Shown here one piece after another: positions 25,493-38,147 of a DNA stretch of 64,000 nt. The stretch spans positions 134,129,889-134,193,888 of the forward strand of contig CANTUZ010000002.1 of assembly GCA_947846985.1 (NCBI GenBank), given 5' to 3'. Position 1 is the stretch's first letter; each line of letters begins with the position of its first letter. The position numbers and the translations under genes were made by a program. The DNA comes from Fratercula arctica. Taxonomy: Eukaryota; Chordata; Aves; Charadriiformes; Alcidae. A model generated the notes under the pieces. The model had not been told where the DNA came from. It made no database searches and was given only the letters and a program-made list of their open reading frames with translations.

Positions 25493-25954
25493 GCCAGAGA
25501 AGGGCCATGAAAATGATCAGAGGGCTGGAGCACCTCTCCTGTGAGGACAGGCTGAGAGAGTTGGGGTTGTTCAGCCTGGAGAAGAGGAGGCTCCGGGGAG
25601 TCCTTATAGCAGCCTTACAGTACCGAAAGGGGACCTACAAGAAAGCTGGAGAGGGACTTTTTACAAGGGCATGTAGTGACAGGACAAGGGGAATGGCTTC
25701 AAACTAGAAGAGTGTAGATTTAGATGGAATATTAGGAAGAAATTCTTTACTGTGAGGGTGGTGAGGCACTGGAAGAGGTTGCCCAGAGAAGTTGTGGATG
25801 CCCCATCCCTGGAAGTGTTCAAGGCCAGGTTGGATGAGGCTTTGAGCAGCCTGGTCTAGTGGGAGGTGTGCCTGCCCATGGCAGGGGGGTGGGAACTGGA
25901 TGGTCTTTAAGGTCCCTTCCAACCCAAAGCATTCTGTGATTCTACAGTTCTATG
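25493..25954 (+). mobile_element. CR1 LINE 3' fragment, young subfamily, frameshifted
   Basis: A CR1 fragment beginning at CCAGAGAAGGGCCATGAAAATG and ending in ATTCTGTGATTCTA..TTCTATG. The conceptual protein keeps [13 protein letters not shown] and a [17 protein letters not shown] block, then a one-base deletion in a G run near 25690 shifts the frame and brings a TAG at 25705-25707. The copy at 53818-54221 is nearly identical and carries the same lesion. The 3'UTR has the GGTCCCTTCCAACC block. Confidence 0.93.
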
Positions 25955-28905
25955 AATAGTTTTCTTACTTGAGGGGTCTAAACCAAATATCAGCATAACC
26001 TCCATTTCACTCCTGGCCTTTACCACTATTTCCCATCCATCCCTCTTTGTGAGAATGGGAAAGCTCAGCCCAGTGCCTGCCACCCCATCACTCCCCTGCC
26101 ACAAGGGAAGGGAAGGGGTGAGGATGCAGGACAGAGACCAGGGAGAGGGGTGTCACAACTGCTGGTGGCAGCAGGGCAGGCACGCCTGGGTGTGCACTGA
26201 CTGCAAAGGCAGCCTCGGTCATGCTGGCAGGCAGACAGTGTGAGCTGGTGCAGCAGAAACGGTCTTACTAGGAAAAGGCTATTTTTAATTCTGATCATTT
26301 CCCTAGTCCATCTGGCCGCCTGGTCCACCCAGACCTGTGGTGACACTGCTGAGGGGATGGTGGGGCTAAGACTGAGAGGCAGAAGAAGGAGCTGCTTACA
26401 ACAGCCTCACCACAGAGAAAATGGTTTGGGACTCCATATCCTCAGTCACTCTGCTCTTCCCCATTCTCTTTACTCAGAACCAGATAACATTGCTGCGAAA
26501 CCGAAAGCAATCCCTCACAGACAGAAAAAGATAGAGCTGTTGCAGAAAGAATAGTTTCTGGGAAAACATGCTCTGGAAACTTCCTTAGCAGCTGAAGAGG
26601 GGCAACAGCAAGTTCCAGATTAACCAGAAATGCATGCAAGTTTGTCATGGGGACAACCTGGCAATAACAGAGCAGACTCCCATGCGAATACCTGCTCCTG
26701 CTCTTCGTTAAGTCGGTAACACAAGTTACATTACCAGTTGCCTCCATCCCGTGTACCACCGACAGAAATTTTAAAACCTCCAGTTTTACACTAGTTCAAC
26801 ATTTTTTGTGTGTTTGGAGCAGTCTTCAAAGTAAAATTGCCTGCTTCCAGCAGAAAGCAGTGACTGACTAGACAGACCCCCCACCACCTGAGACAGGCTG
26901 CACCTCGCAAACCCAACCTAGCGAAGCCGCTGGATTGCAGACCTGAAAGACTCACCTGCAAAAAACGCCAGGTGTATGGCTGAAATGATAAAAGATTGCT
27001 GGTTAGTAGAGTCCTCCAGGGTGCACGTCTGTTTGTCAGACAAGGAAGCTGAAGCAGAAGTGCATGAAAAAAAATTACTGTCCTCCGTATCAGACTTGCC
27101 TTTCAGAGCGAAGAGCAGGATGAGGTGCTGGGGCAGTATTTTGTCCTGTGTGAACAAACACCTATGACTAAGGCTGGCTGCCCAGTGAGTTCACTGCTTC
27201 AAAAGCTTGATGTTTTCAGTCAGACTGCAATGAATGATTTTCCAAAGTAGTCTCTATCCTATATTCCTCCTTACTTGGCAAGTACTTAGCAAGTCTCCTC
27301 TCTCTGCAGTGAGGAGTGGGATTATTTTGGATTATTGCATCCCTCGTTGCAGAAGGTGTTCCCATGTCACCCCATGTCACTTCACTCTTCACTCCCAACT
27401 GCCTTACTGATTCCTGTCACAAAACAGGGCTGCAGGCAAGTGCTGTCCTGAAGATAGGAGCTGAGGCAGACAATTCAAAACCCGGTGACAAAATCTTCTG
27501 CCCTGTTTTAAAACCATTTGTGGGAAAACCCAATTCTTGATGTTCATTTCAGGCTCGCCCTGTGGGGAGTATTTTCTGAACAAGTTTTGTTGAATCGGTA
27601 CAGCAGCTGAGGAGAAGGCATTAGCCTCAAGACCATTCATTCACTCTGTATTACAGATGACAAAGACCAGAATATATTCTTGCCTTTCAGCCATGCTCTG
27701 CATGAGCAATCAAGAAATATTTCCCGTTTGTTTAATTTGATAAAATAATTTTTAAAACAACCACAGCGCAACAAGAACCAAGATGACTGTTGCGAAGGCT
27801 GCTCTTTGCGAAGCAAAGAGAGAGAGTTACAGCTGGTGGGACAGCACACAATAAGGTATAGATATAAAATTACATCTTTCCTGCTCCCAGCAGGAGGCAA
27901 TATGTTGGTGTAATCTTGCACGTGCCAAGAACGAGTTATGACGCAGCTGCTTAATTTCTCTGCTAACCATTGACTCAAGCGCTGACATGAGGAATGTAAC
28001 CTGTGCACTCGCAGCCAGGGCAGCCTTCCCCTGGGTCTCTGAGCAGTACAAGGCTCATACCTGAGCTGAGGTGTGCCTGTGCTCAGCCCTCTACCTGGCA
28101 TGACTTCCCTGTTTCCCCCAGGTCTGCTCAATACAGATGTGTCTGGTGATCCCTGGGTTGCATCTGAGCCCATCACCATGACTGGCCATGCTGGTCCTCT
28201 CTGGGCACTGGGGGACAGCAGCCCATCACTGCAACACTGCCTGGCTGGCTGGGCTGTCGCGTCCAGCTCTCTGCACCCGGGCAGTGCCATTCCCTCTGTT
28301 TCCCTGCAGGATCGCTGTCGATGCTGCCCTCCAGTAAGGCCTATGTCACTATCAATTTCAGAGGGTTTCCATAAATGCACCCCTGATTCTGCTACTAGAG
28401 CTCTTCGCATCCTTCCCAGAGCCGGAACTGGCATCAGTTACCAACTGTGATGGTTGCTCATTTCAGATCCCTACTAGTACCAGAAAATGAATGATAAAAG
28501 CCTTGCTCTGGCAGGCATCAAGCAGAGCTAGAAAGCATATGTGCAGCTTCTTCCAGAGACTCCTCCACAACTACAGCAAATGGTTTTATTCTGTCTTTAA
28601 GGATTTTCTTCATCCAAGGCACTGTGCAAGCCACGACAAATGAGTCACTCCTTAACAAACAACTTGTATCAATTAATGATACTTCACTTCATACTGACAA
28701 GCCTCAGGGCTTCGCTGGCTATGTGATGTTTTTTAATTATGCCTTCAGACATAGTCAGTCTTTTCTGATGGGGAGAGATGACCACCAGGACAGGTGTTTT
28801 TCCCACTTGCTTTTCTTGTAGTCATTCCACTCTACGCCAGCACGAGCCTGACTGCCAGCAGAGTCTCTTTCCAGCTACCATGTCCTACCTCAGTCCCTGC
28901 AGCCA

Positions 28906-28936
28906 AATTAGCCAATTAGCTCATTAGCTAATAGCC
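28906..28936. repeat. 8-bp tandem repeat with ATTAGC homeodomain-like cores
   Basis: ATTAGC starts at 28907, 28915 and 28923, exactly eight bases apart, and a decayed fourth unit follows. The unit is about AATTAGCC. Each core resembles a paired-type or LIM homeodomain half-site, so the array could be a small homotypic cluster or just a micro-tandem. Confidence 0.8.
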
Positions 28937-30029
28937 TGCAAGAGTCCCTACTCCTGACAGTAACCAGCCCTCACGTCCAAACTGGTGCTACTGTAATGCA
29001 GGGCAGGCATGCCAGGTTTTGGGGATCATATTCTGTTGTCCCTACTCCTATGGTGCACATCACACTTGGTGCAGTTTGTCTGTTAGTTTTTAGCCCCCCA
29101 AAATGGCAAACTAATGCACTGCGTCTACGCGGCCTCCTCACTGCTGTCCCTTTCCCCCACTGAATTTAACAATATGGGGCAGTAAATTGAAAATTTTCTT
29201 CTCAGTTATGCAAATATGGATGCAAATGAAGGATATGAAACTTGGGAAAAGATCCTTAGAGGACAGCAGAAGCTGGGGCAGGCCGTGACACGGAGACAAT
29301 CCAGGGGAGTGCATGGAGAGAGCTGATGCAGGCTGCAGCCTCTCTGGATGCTCTCTGTGCTCCCCAGGTCGCGGGGACAAGGACATACGTAAGCACAGAC
29401 TGCTGCTTCTTCTTGTAGGACAAAAGGACTGCAGTGGAAATATGGATTGCCAGGCCCTGTTCCCTGCCCTCACAGGTGAGCAGGTCATGCTGTTCTTCTT
29501 TTGAACTTAATAAGCACCGCCTAAAAACCTCTTCCTTTATGTCATCCTTGCTCTGCTTGAATAGCTGCTTCAGAGAGGACTGTTTGAGAAAAGAGGAACA
29601 TCTTTTAATTCCCAGACTAGCTGTATTTATATCTAGGATGCAAACATTGGCTTGTGACAACACTGTCCTTCCTCTGAAGTGTTCCTGATCCACCTCCATT
29701 GTACAATTATAGGCAATAAGTGTATGCCCCCTCCTACCCTCCTCCAATATTAGGATGACCACATTAAGAGTCACCAGCCTTCTCTCGTTAAAGAGACTGC
29801 CTGTTCCCCTGCCCCTCCTGCCTGTTTCACTCGCTCTCACGACCAGCGACCCGTCCAGGAGGCAGAGCTCTTCAGAAGGCCCCGTCCCTGCAAACACGTC
29901 CTGTAACCTCGGTTGCTTTTTATACGATTGCCTCCCGTGGAGGTTCATAGCCATTCTCCCGTCAGCTGGCAATCATGTGCCTTCCTCTCTGACTGGCAAC
30001 AATAAGGTTCTTGTTGCCACGTGTTTTCT

Positions 30030-30270
30030 GTTATTCTCAAATATACAGTCTTTCATTTTATTGAAATTCATCCTGTCTCTACTACTGCAGTACTGAAGTT
30101 CATCTGCTAATTCCCATAGGATATCCAAGCCTCCTCTCTTTTCATGTTACCACCCAGCTTCATGGCATTAACAAATCTCACCAGCACTGCTCTTATTTGT
30201 TGTGCTGAAATCACTAGTGGAAATACTAAAGATGGGTCTCAAGATTGAGGAATTTCTGCCATTAACACCT
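30030..30270 (-). mobile_element. Possible old CR1 relic in reverse orientation
   Basis: Read on the + strand, the order TTATTGAAATTCATCC, CACCCAGCTTCATGGCATTAACAAATC, GAAATCACTAGTGGAAATACTAAA and TCTCAAGATTGAG parallels the reverse complement of the CR1 ORF2 middle region as I remember it. Similarity is patchy and no frame survives. Confidence 0.35.
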
Positions 30271-32799
30271 CCCTGATATCACGCTTTGCAGCCACCCCTG
30301 CTCCGTTTGCTCTGCAGACCCTCCATGCCAAGAGGATGACTGAAGCCCTTGTGCACACAGAGCAGTATCTTCATGGGGCTGTGCAAAAAAGGCAGCACAA
30401 GCCCAGACAGACTGCAACTGAGATCTGTCAGGTGGTGACAAGCCAGTGTCAAGTCAGTCTGATGCCAACCAGTGAATGACTGATATGGTGGCGATGGAAG
30501 CTTGTGAGGTGATTACCAATGTGTTGTGGCTGCAAAATGGTTGACTTTCCTATCACTCCTGCAGTGACAGCTGGCTTGAGGAAAGGACAGTCCCAAAATG
30601 CCACTGATGGCATTTGTGAATGCTTCTTTCCTATATGCACAGTGGTTGTGCTGCAGAGACTCTGTGGACACATCAGTGTGAAAGAGCAACACCACTGAGG
30701 GTGGCTTATTTGACCAGGAGGGCAAATTTGGCTGCTTCTGAGCTAGCAGATTCAAGAGTGCCCAGCATGCCTCCAGGTGCCTATTCTAGTAAACCATGAG
30801 ACCAATCCCAGGCCCGTGCTGGCCCATCACAGCAAGGATGCTTCCTGAGTAATGCCTGGGCATGGCTGGAGCCATGTAGGTGGTTTGTGTGCAGCAACCC
30901 TGCTTTGGAGGATGAGACAATTTATGAGCATAGATGTAAGCCGTTCAATGCCAGTTGGCCTCAGCACCTGGGAACGTTCCTAGGCACGTCTAATTTATTA
31001 TTATAGACACAGCCTTTGTGAATCCCACTGTGGGATACCTTGGCAGTGTGCATGGTGCTCTGTGGCCCAGATCTATTTGAATATGAAAGCATCTTTTTGC
31101 CTTTAAAAAATAAGAGTACGTGCTGCTATTTCAGGAGAGTTCAATGTACCCTCTACCAGCCTGGCTGATGAGGCCATTCCCCGCTATGAGAGCACCTGGC
31201 AGGAGATGGCTCAGTTGTGCACTGAGCTCTGAGCTGCTGCTTAATGGTCGCAGAACCAGTACCAGGCAAACTGAAAGCAAAATGGCACTGTCTGTAACCC
31301 AGCTGAGGTGCCAGGAAGCCCGGTGTTCTTCAAAGTAGTGGGGTGGGAGTTAAATGGCACAACATTTACAAGGATAATGCAAAGAGCTTTCACCGGCATG
31401 GGCTGAGGACACCATCAGTTTTGCAGGCCTGGCACAGGCAGCTAAAAAGCTCATCTGTCATCATTGGGCGAAGTCCAGAAGAGGTAGGCATGGCAAGGGC
31501 TTTGTGTGCCTGCAGCTTTGTGTGGCAAGCGACAGTGCACAGGGAAATAGGGTGAGGAAATGTGATGCGGTGCTGCTTTGTCACATCTGTGCCAACTGGC
31601 AACTGCTTTATGTAATTTTGAAATCTATTAAAAGTTTGGATCAGCCTGCCTGTTTCTTGTGTTTCCTTAAGTACTTGCCTGCCAATGGAGTGTAGAACCA
31701 AGGTCTTTATTAAAGCAGGTAAAAGATGTTTAAAAAGAATAAATATAGCTTTGTTAAGAACTAAGTAGACAGTAAGCAAAGTTTGCAAATGGCAGCAAAA
31801 TGCCTGCCGTGCTACCTGTGGAGAGGATCCCAACCCCATGCAGGGTCACCTCCTCAGTGATGGGGTTACATCTTACCAGCATTTCTGCTTTTCTCCCCGC
31901 TGGGAGGGAGAAGAGGAAGAGGCCCAAGGCTCTGCTGGTACCAATGTCCTGACTGACTCCCTGCCCACCACAGCATCTTCCAGGGGGTTTCTCATGTCTG
32001 GAGTGCAGTGGTACAGAAATGGTGCTGCAGCTGGAGAGATCTGCTGCAGAGTCCCCTCTGCTCATGCTTCCTCACCCTCCAGCTACACTTGTGGCACTCT
32101 GATACCACCTTACCCTCCCTGGCCATCAGCAACCTGTCCCCATCTCCTCTAGCTCCTTGCACATGGAGCTCCTGAGCTCAGACTCAACCTGTACATCGTT
32201 GTAGTTTCTTTTTTTTCCTCCTCTCTCCCAGTGGATGAAGTTTCCCTTCCCCAAAGCCCTCAGTGGCTGTTGCAGTCTAGAAAAAGTGCAAGTCTTGATA
32301 CATACAACAATGAAGGAATCACAATATTTTCTTTGTCCTAGGAAAGTAATAAAAGAAAATACCTTTTCATATTCTTTCCTATAGCAAGGTCACACCTAGA
32401 TACCTCTGACAGTTCACTAAGCCTTTATTTCTTCTTTCAATGTGTGTCTACCAGAAGCATTTGCCTCTAAGATAATTAGCTTGCAGAAAGAATAGCAATG
32501 GCTTAAGATTTCAGTTATTTTTATAAAAAAACCAAAAAAATAATTTTTAGCTCAGCAGAAGGCCTGGGCAAACCTGAAACATGATCTTTTTTAACAGTTA
32601 TGGTCTTCATATCATAGTCCATCCATGCTAATTTATTGCAGATGCTAAATTGGAAAAGGCAATATTTTCTCAGCTCTCACATAAAAGTGTTTCTGTGCTA
32701 AGAAACCTTTTGTCACTTGGTGGTGGAGCAGCAAATCAATGGATGAAGAAGGACTCCAAGTTACAAGAGGGAGTAAGAACTGCAGTGACATCAGGCTCC

Positions 32800-32804
32800 A
32801 TCAG
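32800..32804 (+). repeat. Left target-site duplication (ATCAG)
   Basis: The five bases directly before the LTR are repeated exactly at 33392-33396. A 5-bp duplication is what ERVL/class III and some other retroviral integrases leave. Confidence 0.85.
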
Positions 32805-33057
32805 TGTCCTGGTTTCTATACCTGGCTGGGATAGAGTTGACTTCCCTATTAGCGGCTGCTGTAGTGCTATGTTTTAGATTTAGGATGAGAATAAGTTGAT
32901 AACACACTGATGTTTTTAGTTGTTGTGAGGCAGCCAAGGCCTTTTTTGCTCCTTATACTGCCCTACCAGCGAGCAGACTGGGAATGTGCAAGAAGCTGGG
33001 AGGGGACACAGCCGGTACAACTGACCCTAACTGACCAAAGGGATATTCCATACTATA

Positions 33058-33065
33058 TGACGTCA
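33058..33065 (+). promoter_or_regulatory. CRE/ATF palindrome (TGACGTCA) in LTR U3
   Basis: A perfect full cAMP-response element lies just upstream of the LTR TATA box. CREB/ATF/AP-1 family proteins bind this sequence. Activity here is inferred. Confidence 0.7.
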
Positions 33066-33072
33066 TGCTCAG

Positions 33073-33080
33073 TATATAAA
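33073..33080 (+). promoter_or_regulatory. LTR TATA box (TATATAAA)
   Basis: A TATATAAA sequence correctly placed between the U3 factor site and the downstream polyadenylation signal. Transcription would start roughly 25-30 bp further on, near 33105. Confidence 0.7.
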
Positions 33081-33260
33081 GCTGGAGGAAGAAGAAGGAA
33101 GGGTGGATGTTCAGAGTGATGGCATTTGTCTTCCTAAGTAACCGTTATGCGTGATGGAGCCCTGCTTTCCTGGAGATGACTGAACACCTGCCTGCTGATG
33201 GGAAGCAGTGAATGAATTCTGTGTTTTGCTTTGCTTGTGTGCACGTCTTTTGCTTCACTT

Positions 33261-33266
33261 ATTAAA
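33261..33266 (+). terminator. LTR polyadenylation signal (ATTAAA)
   Basis: The common ATTAAA variant lies about 190 bp after the TATA box and is followed by a T-rich stretch, as expected for the R/U5 part of an LTR. Confidence 0.6.
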
Positions 33267-33391
33267 CTGTCTTTATCTCAACCCACGAGTTTTTGTTATT
33301 TTTCAAATTCTTCTTACCATCCCACTGGAAGGGAGAGAAGTGAGCAAGTGGCTGCGTGGTCCTACTTGCCAGCTGGGGCTAAATCACGACA

Positions 33392-33396
33392 ATCAG
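33392..33396 (+). repeat. Right target-site duplication (ATCAG)
   Basis: An exact copy of the five bases that precede the LTR. Together the two copies show that the LTR ends are intact and not rearranged. Confidence 0.85.
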
Positions 33397-36300
33397 ACAC
33401 GAATCAAAAAATGTATGCAAATATAAACAGGATGCTGAACCGTGATACCGAAGCCTGTTCACAAGAGATCTCTCTTCAAGTTTCACCACCCCCCATGCTC
33501 GGTGAGCACATGGCGGGACCAGGTACCACTCCAGTGACTTTTCCAGTCAACACAGCCAACAGAGTTCATGACAGAGACTGCCCGACTGCCCAGGACACTG
33601 CCTGAATGCTAACATTACTGTCCTAAAGTCAGTATATGCTATGTGTAGGTAGACAGAATACAAATAAACAGTCACTTCTGTTAAGTTTGCCATTTTGAAT
33701 ACTTTAAAAGCAGTATTCTGTTAAAGCCTAGTCGAGAAAATCCCTAGCTGCAGGCTCTCCATCTGGGATCACACGTGTTAATGATGGCAGAGGAACACAT
33801 TGCTTCTTCCCTTGACTGAAACAAAAGCCATGTCATAGCAAATAGTAGCTACCAAAATAATTTCAAACACTGGTCATGAGAGTACATGGAATATTTCTCC
33901 AGGCAGCATCAGCTTGGTATCAGCTGTGACTCTGGTGTTGATATGTCCCTTCCTTCCCTGGTTTGTTTTTAATTTTTACACAAATCGCCCTGTGGATGCT
34001 TGGTTGCATGTTTGCTTCCAGGATCTGCCGCAGGGATGGTGTCTGATCCTGCTTCCTCTGCTTTCAGAGTGTTCTCTCAGATTGCTATGTGTCTCATCCT
34101 CAGCTAAAAATGCATTTGGTAGTCTACATTAGCCATCAAATATGTCTGTGGGGCCCATGCTGGGTGAAGCCCTCGTCAGCCTTCTATTAGGGAAATTATC
34201 ACTGATGGCTTAGCTTGCAGCCAGCGTCCAAAACAGCAATCTGGAACAAAGTTTATGTTTATGGACAGATGGTGTAATGTGGTGTGGGTAAAAGCCAAAC
34301 AAAAGCCCATGTTAACACTACAAATAACCCAGCGTGGACAGGGAAGCTTCAGTCAAAACTCTTTCACAAGGTTTTAGGTCTATTTTCCCACATAGCAGCT
34401 CTGTGTCTTGCAGCCCTTCTGAGCCTGCCACACCAGTGCAGTAAGGTGTGGGGCTCTGAGGAAGGCTTGTGTTGTGGGGAGTAAAAACATCTGCAGAGCT
34501 CCTTGCATCATGGACGTGCGCAAATGCCCGTTGTCCAACAGGATGTTTCTGCCACAGGGAGACGGGAACAAGGTGCCTACCTAGACTTCCACGCAAGTAT
34601 AACTAAATCACTGAGCACAGGAAAAGGGACCCCTTTCTCAGTGGGACATGGGAGCAGCCACAGCAGAGAATCCTAGTTTTAAGGATACTGATAGGAACTG
34701 ATTGTAAGCTACATAAGCATCAAGCTGATCATGCCCTGTGCAACATGTTTTGTCCTTACATGGTTAGGAGACCAAGGTCAGCCTTGTAATGCCACAATAA
34801 CAATGGGTTTTATGAGCTTTTGTTAAAGTAGGGGTAACTTAACTGCTAGTATGGATGAAATGGGTCTGATTCTCCTCTCCCTACCTAAACTCAGATAAGA
34901 AGCTGTTCTCTGGGAAAGAAACAGGATTGCATTAGTAGGTGTGAGAGCTTAAGGATCAGACTTGTAGGGCTTGGTGCCATGGGAAGCTGGGTACAATCAG
35001 TAATAGTTGTAAACTGGTGTATGAACACAGACCACACTGGCATTTCAAGCACGAGGACAGATGAACAGTCTTCATACCAGGATTTCTCAATTTGCTTAGA
35101 ACTTCTACGTTGCCATTTCGACCAGTATGTATCATTGCAATGCTGTAAGTATGCAGCATAGCTCTGTGCACGGCTTAGCATTCCAGAGCAAAACTGGCTT
35201 TACTTCTATGCAACGAGTATGTTTCCCTGATCAATTTACACTTAAGCACGGAGAATCAAGAAAAGTGGCAATAGTAGTCTTTTTCTGGCTGTTGTAGTTA
35301 ACGCCTTCTCTGCTTTTCACTTGTGGCCTGGGAGGATTGGTTTTACTACCATTGAACCATAAGGAGAAGAGAGGAAAAGTAAAGAACAGCTGGGTTTAAT
35401 GAGCTGGAACAGATGTAGGTATTAAAGCAGTGTGTACACTTGTCATGCAAAGAGTACCTACATGTATATAAATGATGGGCAATTTAAATCAAGACTTCAG
35501 AGTTTACAATGGGCATTATACCCTGAAAAGGTTCAAAACTCGTGTCTTATTTGCTGCGAGCAAGTCCAAAGCAACTTAATTTATGGGAATTATCAATCTG
35601 TATTTTAATATGTGATGGATTTTTCATTCTGGACTATATCATGGTTTCCTTTTACAGCTGTCTGTTCCTTTTCTCTCACATTTTATGTCAGGCTATATGG
35701 GTGCTTCCAAGGCAAATTCCCAGAATGCTGGTTGAGCAATCATTTATTCTTTTGAAGACTACTCTAGAGCTGATGCATCAAGAGTTTTGAGTCTTTGTGT
35801 AGTAGTCATGTGTAGCTGGAAAGGAAAAAGCTTAAATTCATTGAAGAGAAATAGCGATAGTTTTATAACTTCAGTGAAAGCATTAAAAATAAATCATATG
35901 TTAAGAGGATCTCCATACTTCAACACCGATGCAATCTTAAGTGACAGGATCTGGTATTGGGAATACAGACTTTTCTCTGTGGGATTAAAAATGTCAATTT
36001 ATATTTATGCAGATAAATTTAACTGCTTAATTTTAGACTGAGATTAACTATTTTTCATGCTGGTAGCTTGACAGTTTCCAGTATTTAAGCAAGACTGGGA
36101 TGAAATCATGATGGAAAAACTTTTAATTGGTAATTTATTCTTTACATCAATGCTAATAGTTAGTCCTAGGGCTAGAGATTTAATAAAAACATGATGATTA
36201 TTAAAGATGGCTTAGAGGAAATTGAATGCCCCAAAAAGGTGTTGCTTTTGCAATAATGACAGTATCAGTGTTTAAAATTCAAAACAGCTTTTCCCAATTA

Positions 36301-36819
36301 CCCATGAAAAATTACTATTTCACTTTTATGCATTCAGTCCATAAAAGCCTTCCCCTGCCTTCAGCCAGCCACCTGGAGACAGGCGGGCAGCAAGCGCAAC
36401 CAGCAACTGCCCCAGCTCGACGAAATCACACGTCTCCGGAAGGGATTCATCCATTGAGAATTTGGATGGTCCACTTTGTCGAGGGGCTGGTGCTTGGCAG
36501 GCGTTGTTGGTAAGGTGCCTCCTGCCAAGAGATCTTTCCAGCAGACGGTAACAGCTGGGTTATGCCCGACTTCGGAAATGTACAGAAGGAGCCTTTTTGA
36601 AGGGCCCATTGTGTGATCCCAGTGGCTTTTTCTTGCAAGTGGGCTTTTGTTACACAGGGGCATAATTTCCTCAGGCCATTGGGGAGGACATGCGTTGAGG
36701 GCTCTGCAGAATATTGGTCCGGGTCCTGCGTTACAGAGAATTTCCAGTGACTCGAATGGAATCTGACCTTTGTGAATGTGAAATATACTCCTTAAAGTAA
36801 CAGAGATCTCTTCTTACTG

Positions 36820-37240
36820 CTGATGTTGAAAATATGTGCGGTACTGGATATTTTTAATTACTCTTAATTATTCAGACACTGTGAGGCTATTTAAGGAAAA
36901 GCAGAAGAGTGCCTTGACTCTCTGCGGTAGCCTTTTTATTAATGGGTGGACCTATGCCACGCAATGCTCCATACAACAGATGACTATGTAAATTACTTAT
37001 CTCACTCCATATGTGTATTATAAATGATCAGTTTATGTTAAAATAATAAAAAAATATGTGTTTTGATTAGGTGTATCAATAAATCATGTTTCGTTGTTTC
37101 GCTTTTCTAGCAATAGTCTTATTTTACTCTTATTATGCTGTCAAATCGTTCTTTGAGGCTGCTCCGGAGTAACAAGGAGCTTAATTAGCAAGCCTGTAAT
37201 GGCTCAGCAAGCTGTATTTTCAAATCCTGGTTGACATCCA
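36820..37240. promoter_or_regulatory. Candidate conserved non-coding element
   Basis: A unique AT-rich block with repeated TTAATTA/TTAATTAG-type homeodomain cores, TATTAATGGG, a TAAATGATCAG segment and TGATTAGGTG. It has no repeat signature and no open frame of note. Support is motif density only. Confidence 0.2.
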
Positions 37241-38147
37241 ATACTCGAGAAACCAAATTTCATTCAAAGAATTTTCTCCTGACTGCACCTCTAGCACATG
37301 TCAGAGCTGTAACACGTGCCAGTTTCTGCACAGTTAAAAAAATGCCAGTAAAAGGAGTTGACTGCAACTTTTCACCTTTATTCAGAGATAATTACTACAC
37401 ACTAAATCATGGTTGACTGAAGCAGATAAGGAAGGGGATGGTTCTGCAGGCACAGAGATTTGAGGTATCTCATGTTAACATCAACATAGGGAGTGCCTGG
37501 CCTATGGTCAGATCCTGAATATTTGGGGCAGTTCTGGTGCTTACATACAACAGCCAAAATGCAGTCCTTATTAGGTGACATTTTTAACTCGCTTTCATTT
37601 AGAAATGAGGTTCTGGCACTCCTGTTGTCTTCATGAGGGGTCTGTCTGCCTGTAATCTTTTTATTTTGCATACAGTGTCCAGTTGGAAGCACACTTGACC
37701 GAAAATTATTTAAATTCACATGAGTTTCACAGAGATAAGCAGCTGGATGGAAAGTACAAATTATTCTTAGCCTTACTATGGGAATGACTTGAATATGAAG
37801 AGTGTAACTATATTGCTAATTTAGAGAGCTCACACAAAGGGGAGGCTTCATGCCTGCCTCAAGTGCAGAAAATCCTTGGACAGGTATTTTTATATCTTCT
37901 TAAACATGAGGGAATCCCTTGGAAATTAATACCATTAGTCCTGCTGCTCTAAGAACTACTTGCTTAGATGTGTCTAACACAAAAAATCCACCAGTCCAAC
38001 ATTTCAGCAACCAAGACAAATTCTCTGTATTGCTTGGTTGCTTGTGCAGATGCACATGAAAGACCAGGCAAAGGTCTATCTCCAAAACCAAGACCTCCAA
38101 GTGTCAACGTGAGACCTGATTTTCACCATTCAGGCTGAGAACAATAT

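Larger units (their letters stand above)
25955..32799. other. Non-coding stretch, no gene recognised
   Basis: Mixed unique DNA with somewhat higher GC near 28.0-28.4 kb. Two longer minus-strand frames (27637-28434 and 29256-29972) carry no domain, signal peptide or family motif I recognise and are judged chance frames. A short octanucleotide repeat lies at 28906-28936 and a possible minus-strand CR1 relic at about 30030-30270. Confidence 0.5.
32805..33391 (+). mobile_element. Solo LTR of an avian endogenous retrovirus (ERVL-like)
   Basis: A 587-bp element begins TGTCCTGG and ends ACGACA, so it has the retroviral TG..CA termini, and is flanked by a perfect ATCAG duplication. Inside are U3-like sequence, a TGACGTCA site, a TATATAAA box 7 bp further on, and an ATTAAA polyadenylation signal at 33261-33266. 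The ATTAAACTGTCTTTATCTCA and CAACCCACGAGT blocks match an LTR family I know from many bird genomes. No gag, pol or env and no second LTR lie next to it, so this is a solo LTR left by recombination between two LTRs. The exact family name is not assigned. The retained promoter signals make it a possible alternative promoter or enhancer. Confidence 0.92.

Noticed and set aside
27637..28434. 265-codon minus frame
   Set aside because: Mixed, non-domain-like composition, no recognisable motif, and no promoter or splice evidence.
29256..29972. 238-codon minus frame
   Set aside because: No homology recognised; low-order composition, and its upstream flank overlaps a possible CR1 relic region.
31120..31720. 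+ strand translation that looks locally protein-like with several internal stops, possibly a decayed DNA-transposon gene
   Set aside because: I could not match it to any transposase or host family; frames are broken and no terminal repeats were found.
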